Position numbers and translations under genes: made by a program. The notes under the pieces are model-generated. The model ran no database searches. It was not told where the DNA came from and worked only from the letters and a program-made list of their open reading frames with translations. Below, in pieces: positions 36,270 to 41,557 of a stretch of 41,557 nt of DNA; position 1 is the first letter of the stretch; every line of letters begins with the position of its first letter. Location of the stretch: NCBI GenBank assembly GCA_017454945.1, contig JAFTCA010000095.1, positions 1-41,557 of the forward strand, given 5' to 3'. The DNA is from Bacteroidales bacterium. GTDB lineage: Bacteria; Bacteroidota; Bacteroidia; Bacteroidales; WCHB1-69.

Positions 36270-36294
36270 TTGACAATTTGTAATTGACAATAAT
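36261..36294 (+). repeat. Heptanucleotide repeat array 5a
   Basis: AATGGAT, AATTGAC, AATTTGT, AATTGAC, AATAATG in phase over the rpsE stop codon and up to the terminator. Confidence 0.8.
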
Positions 36295-36328
36295 GAAAAA
36301 GTCCTTCCGGGAACGGAAGGACTTTTTC
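36295..36328 (+). terminator. Strong terminator ending the ribosomal protein operon
   Basis: A 15-bp perfect stem (36295-36309 with 36314-36328) with GGAA loop, flanked by A and T runs. It begins 25 bp after rpsE and indicates the transcript ends here. Confidence 0.95.
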
Positions 36329-36413
36329 AATTCACAATTCACGATTTATAATTTATAATTGACAATTTACAATGCATAAGTAAGAACAAAGAACAAATTC
36401 AAAATTCAAAGAG
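36329..36413 (+). repeat. Heptanucleotide repeat array 5b
   Basis: AATTCAC twice, GATTTAT, AATTTAT, AATTGAC, AATTTAC, AATGCAT, AAGTAAG, AACAAAG, AACAAAT, TCAAAAT, TCAAAGA. The unit order parallels arrays 1 and 2. Confidence 0.88.
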
Positions 36414-36458
36414 ATTCCGAGACGGTGTTTTCGACAGGCTCAACCACCGTCTCGGAAT
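36414..36458. repeat. Inverted repeat with 14-bp arms inside array 5
   Basis: ATTCCGAGACGGTG (36414-36427) and its exact complement (36445-36458) enclose a 17-base loop with TCGACAGGCTCAACC-like sequence. It occupies the same place within the heptad array as the palindrome at 20500-20519. Confidence 0.85.
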
Positions 36459-36469
36459 GACACCAACAA

Positions 36470-36560
36470 TTAAACAATCAACAATTCTTAACTCCTTAGT
36501 TCCTTAGTTTCTTAACTTCTCACTATTCACTTCTCACTATTCACTTTTCACTTTTCTCTC
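36470..36560 (+). repeat. Pyrimidine-rich repeat array 5c
   Basis: After AACAATTAAACAATC come CTCCTTAG/TTCCTTAG/TTTCTTAA octads, then TTCTCAC and TATTCAC alternating, ending 2 bp before the YitT ATG. No -7 box is visible, so the start of transcription for the next gene is unclear. Confidence 0.8.
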
Positions 36561-36562
36561 CC

Positions 36563-37492
36563 ATGGCTTCATCAAATCAAGAAAAAATCTTTTCCAAAGA
36601 ATGGTTTTACGCATACGCGCTCATTATCTTCGGTAGTTTCCTATATGCTGTCGGCGATGTCATGTTTGTCAACCCCTACCTGCTCGCCCCTGGCGGCACC
36701 TACGGTCTGGCTAACGTATTCAACACCCTATGGCCTTGGAAAATCAGTTACTACGCCATTTGTATGGATATTCCGCTCCTGCTGATAGGAACCCTCATTT
36801 TAGGCCCAAAATTTGGCCGGAAAACGGTTATTTCGACCGTCTTGATATTCGTGTTTGTCTTCATACTCGAAAGCACCTGGGGCTACGCGCCTGTGATTCA
36901 CGACGGCCTGATTCCCGACGCCGCCGAAGGCGAACTGGGCTTCATTCCCGACTATTTCCTCAACACCCTCATAGCCGGCCTTATCTACGGCGTCGCCATC
37001 GGCCTCATCTTCAAATCGGGCGCCACCTCCGGCGGCAGCGACATCATCTCAATGATTCTGAACAAGTACACCAAAATTTCGTTAGGCACGCTGGTCATGA
37101 TTGTCGATTCGGCCATCACACTCACCACCTTTGTCGCCTTCCACCAGGTACGTCTGCCCATCTACTCCATTCTGCTCATCGCCATCGAGAGCAAAATCAT
37201 CGACCTTGTGATTGAAGGTGTGAAGAGCTACAAAACCCTCTTCATCATCACCGATAAGGAAGAGGAGATTCGCGAGGCTATCATCAACGACATCAAGCGC
37301 GGCGGCACCTGCTTTAGCGGCATCGGCTTGTACGCAGGACAGGAACGCAAGATGATCTACACCACCGTTTCGCGAACAGAAATGATCCGACTGAAGACGC
37401 ACATCTACCATATCGACCCCAACGCCTTTATCAACATCATCGACAGTAACGAAATTATGGGACAAGGCTTCAAGCAACTGACAGGAGAGTAA
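36563..37492 (+). CDS. YitT family membrane protein with DUF2179 domain
   Basis: 309 residues. Five to six hydrophobic helices in residues about 15-220 (VNPYLLAPGGTYGLANV, GLIFKSGATSGGSDIISMIL are typical loop motifs), then a cytoplasmic DUF2179 domain (GGTCFSGIGLYAGQERKMIYTTVSR, IDPNAFINIIDSNEIMGQGF). Role unknown; often annotated as a possible transporter. It directly follows the repeat array after rpsE, where rpmD would be expected. Confidence 0.92.
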   Translation: MASSNQEKIFSKEWFYAYALIIFGSFLYAVGDVMFVNPYLLAPGGTYGLANVFNTLWPWKISYYAICMDIPLLLIGTLILGPKFGRKTVISTVLIFVFVFILESTWGYAPVIHDGLIPDAAEGELGFIPDYFLNTLIAGLIYGVAIGLIFKSGATSGGSDIISMILNKYTKISLGTLVMIVDSAITLTTFVAFHQVRLPIYSILLIAIESKIIDLVIEGVKSYKTLFIITDKEEEIREAIINDIKRGGTCFSGIGLYAGQERKMIYTTVSRTEMIRLKTHIYHIDPNAFINIIDSNEIMGQGFKQLTGE

Positions 37493-37537
37493 CCAACCTG
37501 CTGTTTGCGTAAGGCACAGAGAGGTTAGCTAACAATA

Positions 37538-37568
37538 TTGGTTTCGTGTCTATTTTTTACTATCTTTG
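37538..37568 (+). promoter_or_regulatory. Promoter for the 37598 lipoprotein
   Basis: TTG (37538-37540), a 20-bp spacer and TATCTTTG (37561-37568), 29 bp before the ATG at 37598. The frame is open further upstream, but this promoter favours the 37598 start. Confidence 0.78.
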
Positions 37569-37597
37569 CACCGCAAAACAAAAACATTCAAATCCTT

Positions 37598-38353
37598 ATG
37601 AAAAAATTATTCTTCCTTTTAGCTGGGCTGTTAATCATCATCACCAGCTGCACCAACACACAAGCTGTTGAAACGTTATTGCCCGCAGAAAGTATTGATG
37701 TTGCCGGCAACGCCTTCCAAGCATTCAAACTGAACGGTAATGTGAAACTGTTGGCCACTCCCACCCCGAACAGTTCATCGAAATACACCATTAAGGCCAC
37801 GGCGCCGTTGCAAGCAACCACCACTGTGACCGGTCCTGTGCAACTGCAACTGACACTGCTCGACGAGAACGGCATCAGCATAGGCAACGGCTTGATTTTG
37901 GAAGCCGAAGATATGGAGAACATCCTGCCCGTACTTAACGCCTCTCGCGAAGCCGAAAAGACCGTTGTTTTCTCGGTGGTAGGCGACAACAAGGATTACT
38001 CCCAGAAAGAGGCCAACGACCTGATCAGCAAAGTGAAGAAAATAAGAATGACCGTCCTCACTGAAGAGCCCGTTGCGCCCGTTGCACCCGTTGATACGAC
38101 CACCATCGCTGAAGACGAAAACCAACCTCTGACATTAGACAAATTACTCAAGGAAAACAATGTCTATAATCTGTTGGGACAATATGACTACTGGCTTAAA
38201 AAAGACGAGAAGAAAAAAGCCAGAAAAGTGGAAGACCAACTTTACGATATCACAAAAAAGATAAAGAAAGATGAGACTATTCCCGAATGGCTACGCGACA
38301 AATTCGAAGAATACATCGAGAACCGCGAAGACGCCATCGAGGATAAGTACTAA
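37598..38353 (+). CDS. Lipoprotein of unknown function
   Basis: 251 residues. The signal ends ITSC with Cys18. Residues about 25-160 are beta-rich; a Pro-Val linker (EEPVAPVAPVDTT, about 165-180) leads to a charged helical tail rich in Lys and Glu (WLKKDEKKKARKVEDQLYDITKKIKKD). The linker and tail suggest it reaches from the membrane to a partner, which is inference. No known family recognised. Confidence 0.72.
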   Translation: MKKLFFLLAGLLIIITSCTNTQAVETLLPAESIDVAGNAFQAFKLNGNVKLLATPTPNSSSKYTIKATAPLQATTTVTGPVQLQLTLLDENGISIGNGLILEAEDMENILPVLNASREAEKTVVFSVVGDNKDYSQKEANDLISKVKKIRMTVLTEEPVAPVAPVDTTTIAEDENQPLTLDKLLKENNVYNLLGQYDYWLKKDEKKKARKVEDQLYDITKKIKKDETIPEWLRDKFEEYIENREDAIEDKY

Positions 38354-38370
38354 GCCAATGATGGTGCCTT

Positions 38371-38406
38371 CGACAAGCTCAGGCGCCACGACAAGCTCAG
38401 GCACCA
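38371..38406. repeat. Tandem 18-bp repeat
   Basis: CGACAAGCTCAGGCGCCA followed at once by a copy with one mismatch. It resembles the loop of the inverted repeat at 36414-36458 (CGACAGGCTCA), so both may belong to one dispersed family. Confidence 0.7.
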
Positions 38407-38427
38407 CAACTTCTTTCCATAACCATA

Positions 38428-38450
38428 ATAGCCCGCATAATGCGGGCTAT
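38428..38450 (+). terminator. Terminator-like hairpin before the restriction enzyme gene
   Basis: Perfect 10-bp arms (ATAGCCCGCA and complement) around TAA. Only a short T run follows, so efficiency is uncertain. It separates the lipoprotein from the type IIG gene. Confidence 0.65.
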
Positions 38451-38514
38451 TTCCATATTCTCCTACCCTATTTCCACATAAATCGGAAAATGAGCAGAAT
38501 AAGATGGTTTTTTG

Positions 38515-38522
38515 TATCTTTG
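38515..38522 (+). promoter_or_regulatory. -7 box (TATCTTTG) for the type IIG enzyme
   Basis: TAnnTTTG match 25 bp before the ATG at 38548; no clear -33 element. Confidence 0.6.
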
Positions 38523-38547
38523 CGGTGGAATACATTTGAATATTGAC

Positions 38548-41500
38548 ATGTTAGAACTTACCATAGCCAAGTCTTTAAACAAAGCCTATCAGCAAATCTC
38601 TGTTGACCGCACAACCCTCGAATCTTTTAAGAATCAATTAAACAAACTTTACGAGCAGATTTCTTCCATTAACACTGAAGAAAAGCTCAAGGGAGACCTC
38701 ATGGATTTCCTGAAGCTGACTTTCTATGGACAAAACTATAAGGTGTCGCCCAATGGCGATATTGATTGCGCAATCCATCTTGGTAATAGCATTGACGACC
38801 CCGTGGGAGTTATCTTCGAAGTAAAAAAGCCGACCAATGTGTCTGAGATGATTACACGTGACGACCTCAATCGGAAAGCCTTGCAGGAACTACTTCTTTA
38901 TTACCTACGGGAACGCCATACAAAGAAAAATTTTCAACTCAAACAACTTGTGGTCACCAATATTAATGAATTCTTCGTTTTTGACGCCCAAGAGTTTGAA
39001 CGCCTTTTCTACTCCAATAAAAAGCTCATCAAACGTTTTGAAGAGTTCAATGCCGGAGAACTAACTTCCGAGAAAACCGACTTTTTCTACAAAGAGATAG
39101 CAGCAGATTTTATTACCCAAGTGCTGGATCAATTAACCTTCACTTGGTTTGACCTTCGTAAATACAAAGTCCATCTCGACTCTGACAACAACAAACGCCT
39201 CATCGAGTTGTTTAAGTTTTTCAGTCCAGAACATCTTTTGAAGAAACGCTTCCAAAATGACAGCAACTCACTCAACACAAAATTCTATAGCGAGCTATTG
39301 TATATCATCGGCCTAGAAGAGGTGGAAGAGAAGGACAGCCACAAACGTATCATCACCCGCCGAAACAAGAGCGAGCGACACCAAGCATCCATTCTGGAAA
39401 ACGCCCTCAACATTCTTGATAACGAAGACTGGATTGACAATGTGGAGAAACGCTATTCTTACGGAAAAACACGCGATGAACAATTATTTGGTATTGCTCT
39501 TGCACTGACTATCAATTGGGTAAACCGTGTGCTGTTCCTAAAACTTTTGGAAGCGCAACTCGTCAAATATCATAAAGGAGACCACAATTACGCTTTTATG
39601 GGGCCTACCGTTATTCCAGACTACGATGAGCTTAACAAACTCTTTTTCCAAGTTCTTGCTAAACGTATTTCAGAACGCTCCGAAAGCATCAATACAAAAT
39701 ATGCTAAAGTTCCATATTTGAATAGCTCTTTGTTTGAAATTAATTCACTGGAACGCCAGACTATCCGAATTAGTAGCCTTGACAATAGTGAACTTCCTCT
39801 CTTTGCCGGAACCGTTCTAAAAGAGGGCAACAAACCTCGATACAAGCAACTTCCAACACTTCGCTATTTGCTGGAATTTCTTGATGCCTACGATTTCGCA
39901 AGCGAAGGCTTCGAAGAAGTCCAAGAGCAGTCAAAGACACTTATCAACGCCTCCGTTCTCGGTTTAATTTTTGAAAAAATAAACGGCCACAAAGATGGCT
40001 CTGTGTTTACTCCTGGGGCAATTACCATGTATATGAGTCACGAAGCCATCCAGCAAACTGTGGTTCGCCGTTTTAATGAAGAATTGAATTGGAACTGTCA
40101 CGATTACAATGCTCTTAAGAACAAGGATATTGATGATATTTATCAAGCTAATGCAATCATTGATTCCCTACATATTTGCGACCCAGCTGTCGGTTCTGGC
40201 CACTTTTTGGTATCTGTTCTTAATGAAATTATCCGAACTAAATACGACCTCGGCATTTTGGTTGACAGTTCTGGGAATCGTATCAAGAAACAAGAATACA
40301 TTATCAACATTGAAAATGATGAACTCCTGGTTTCCTATGAAGACGGCAATCTCTTCTCTTATACTCCTGGAAACCCTGAAAGCCAACGCATTCAAGAAAC
40401 ACTCTTCAACGAAAAACGCAAAATTATTGAAAATTGTCTTTTTGGTGTAGACTTAAATCCCAACGCCGTAAACATCTGCCGTCTTCGACTTTGGATTGAG
40501 TTACTGAAGAATGCCTATTACACGAAGGAAAGTGGTTTTACCGAACTGGAAACACTTCCTAACATTGACATCAATATCAAGATTGGCAACTCCTTGTTAC
40601 ACCGTTTCGATTTAAATCAGGACATCTCCGAAATTCTTCGTAAAAACAAAATTTCTATTAGCGAATACTATCAAGCGGTCAACAAATACAAAAACGCTCA
40701 TAATAAGGATGAAAAACGAGAACTTGTGGAGTATTTGAAGCAGATTAAGGGAAATCTTCGCACCCAAATTGGACTAAATGACCCCAAACAAGTCCGCAAG
40801 CGTCTGCTAGGTAAAGAATTGGCCAATCTACAGGCACCTCAACTTTTTGAAATAAGTAAAAAAGAACAAGCAGAGCGCGACAAAAAAGCAAAGGATTTGC
40901 AGAATAAAATTGACAAACTTCAAAAAGAAATTGATGAAATTCAGGAAAACAAAGTATTTGTAGACGCGTTTGAGTGGCGGATTGAGTTTCCTGAAGTGTT
41001 AGACGAAAACGGCAAATTCATCGGTTTTGATTGCATCATTGGCAATCCACCGTACATCCAACTTCAAAAGATGGGTGCAGATGCTGATGCTCTCCAAAAG
41101 ATGAACTACCAGACATACGAGCGCACTGGCGACATTTATTGTCTATTCTACGAAATGGGTATGGCATTGTTAAAGCCAAATGCCTTGTTATCGTTCATCA
41201 CATCAAACAAATGGATGAGGGCTGGGTACGGTGAATCTCTGCGCAAATATTTTTCTGAAAAGCAAGATGTTATTCAACTCGTGGATTTTGCTGGTTATAA
41301 AATTTTCAGTTCGGCTACTGTAGATGTAAACATTCTTACAGCTCTTAAAAGATCTCCTCAATATAAGACACAAGCATGCTCTACAAACAACAAGGCAGAT
41401 TTTGACATAACAAAATTGAGCGATTTTGTGCGGCAACAGAATAACACCTGCGATTTCAAAACCGCTGATGGTTGGGTGATTCTCTCTCCTATTGAGCAAA

Positions 41501-41557
41501 GTATCAAGCGCAAGATTGAGGCTGTGGGTACACCACTCAAGGATTGGGATATCCAAA
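38548..41557 (+). CDS. Type IIG (Eco57I-like) restriction-modification enzyme, 3' partial
   Basis: The frame is open from the ATG at 38548 to the window edge: 1003 residues without a stop. An N-terminal PD-(D/E)xK-like nuclease is suggested by Asp73 (DIDC) and Glu91-x-Lys93 (FEVKK). A helical connector follows. The methyltransferase has the SAM motif DPAVGSGHF (from Asp545), FGVDLNPNAVNICRLRLW, and the N6-adenine catalytic motif NPPY (833-836). A coiled coil (about 772-805) lies between these, as in Eco57I relatives. The specificity domain should be beyond the window. It would methylate and cut at its own site as a single chain. The gene looks AT-richer than its neighbours, which suggests transfer. 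BREX PglX is a less likely alternative, given the nuclease motif. Confidence 0.88.
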   Translation, partial: MLELTIAKSLNKAYQQISVDRTTLESFKNQLNKLYEQISSINTEEKLKGDLMDFLKLTFYGQNYKVSPNGDIDCAIHLGNSIDDPVGVIFEVKKPTNVSEMITRDDLNRKALQELLLYYLRERHTKKNFQLKQLVVTNINEFFVFDAQEFERLFYSNKKLIKRFEEFNAGELTSEKTDFFYKEIAADFITQVLDQLTFTWFDLRKYKVHLDSDNNKRLIELFKFFSPEHLLKKRFQNDSNSLNTKFYSELLYIIGLEEVEEKDSHKRIITRRNKSERHQASILENALNILDNEDWIDNVEKRYSYGKTRDEQLFGIALALTINWVNRVLFLKLLEAQLVKYHKGDHNYAFMGPTVIPDYDELNKLFFQVLAKRISERSESINTKYAKVPYLNSSLFEINSLERQTIRISSLDNSELPLFAGTVLKEGNKPRYKQLPTLRYLLEFLDAYDFASEGFEEVQEQSKTLINASVLGLIFEKINGHKDGSVFTPGAITMYMSHEAIQQTVVRRFNEELNWNCHDYNALKNKDIDDIYQANAIIDSLHICDPAVGSGHFLVSVLNEIIRTKYDLGILVDSSGNRIKKQEYIINIENDELLVSYEDGNLFSYTPGNPESQRIQETLFNEKRKIIENCLFGVDLNPNAVNICRLRLWIELLKNAYYTKESGFTELETLPNIDINIKIGNSLLHRFDLNQDISEILRKNKISISEYYQAVNKYKNAHNKDEKRELVEYLKQIKGNLRTQIGLNDPKQVRKRLLGKELANLQAPQLFEISKKEQAERDKKAKDLQNKIDKLQKEIDEIQENKVFVDAFEWRIEFPEVLDENGKFIGFDCIIGNPPYIQLQKMGADADALQKMNYQTYERTGDIYCLFYEMGMALLKPNALLSFITSNKWMRAGYGESLRKYFSEKQDVIQLVDFAGYKIFSSATVDVNILTALKRSPQYKTQACSTNNKADFDITKLSDFVRQQNNTCDFKTADGWVILSPIEQSIKRKIEAVGTPLKDWDIQ

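Noticed and set aside
36261..36560. CRISPR-like array
   Set aside because: Units are 7-8 bp and contiguous without spacers; this is a short tandem repeat mosaic.
40109..40450. Plus-strand 113-residue open frame
   Set aside because: It lies in another frame inside the type IIG gene, which is continuous and carries the methyltransferase motifs.

Overview
The window looks like chromosome from a Bacteroidota species, most likely order Bacteroidales. The evidence is TAnnTTTG-type -7 promoter boxes upstream of many genes, near absence of Shine-Dalgarno sequences, a type IX secretion (T9SS) C-terminal sorting domain, a TonB-dependent receptor beside DUF5689 lipoproteins, an adhesin with GCDSIVTL repeats and a Fib_succ_major domain, and RibBA fusion. 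No rRNA, tRNA, CRISPR array, phage or intact insertion sequence was seen. Both edges cut genes: a repeat-rich surface protein on the left (5' end missing) and a type IIG restriction-modification enzyme on the right (3' end missing).

Layout. 2-3148: repeat adhesin. 3344-10383: probable operon of a TonB-dependent receptor, two DUF5689 lipoproteins, RibBA and a YigZ/IMPACT protein. 10627-11376: LutA-like CCG-domain protein. 11441-16544: tight cluster of a T9SS-sorted subtilisin, AroB, an M16 peptidase and a TPR-like lipoprotein. 16602-17735 (minus): tgt. 17816-19576: membrane glycosyltransferase and ECF sigma factor. 19625-21541: two paralogous lipoproteins. 21619-23377 (minus): DegT aminotransferase and a small outer-membrane barrel. 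23604-26657: pheT and a RibF lacking its riboflavin kinase domain. 26700-30100 (minus): nucleoside kinase and a second subtilisin. 30591-36269: thirteen ribosomal protein genes, rplV to rpsE. 36563-38353: YitT transporter-like protein and a lipoprotein. 38548-end: type IIG enzyme.

The most unusual feature is a family of composite intergenic repeats built from heptanucleotide units (AATTNAC, AACAAAG, AATTCAA, TTCTCAC and variants), often containing a palindrome. They occur in at least five gaps. At four stop codons (the 19625-20404 lipoprotein, ribF, the nucleoside kinase and rpsE) the AATTNAC phase starts at the second base of the TAA. One array fills the gap where the riboflavin kinase half of RibF should be. 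Another follows the place where the ribosomal operon stops.

The ribosomal cluster itself is unusual: the S10-spc gene order is kept from rplV to rpsE, but rpsS and the genes before it are absent upstream, and rpmD-rplO-secY are absent downstream. A promoter box precedes rplV and a strong terminator follows rpsE, so the block looks like a complete transcription unit rather than an assembly break. A 151-bp gap between rplN and rplX holds two mutually exclusive stems that could be a regulatory switch. The Tgt protein lacks the three usual zinc-binding cysteines. All family assignments come from reading motifs by eye; no database search was run.
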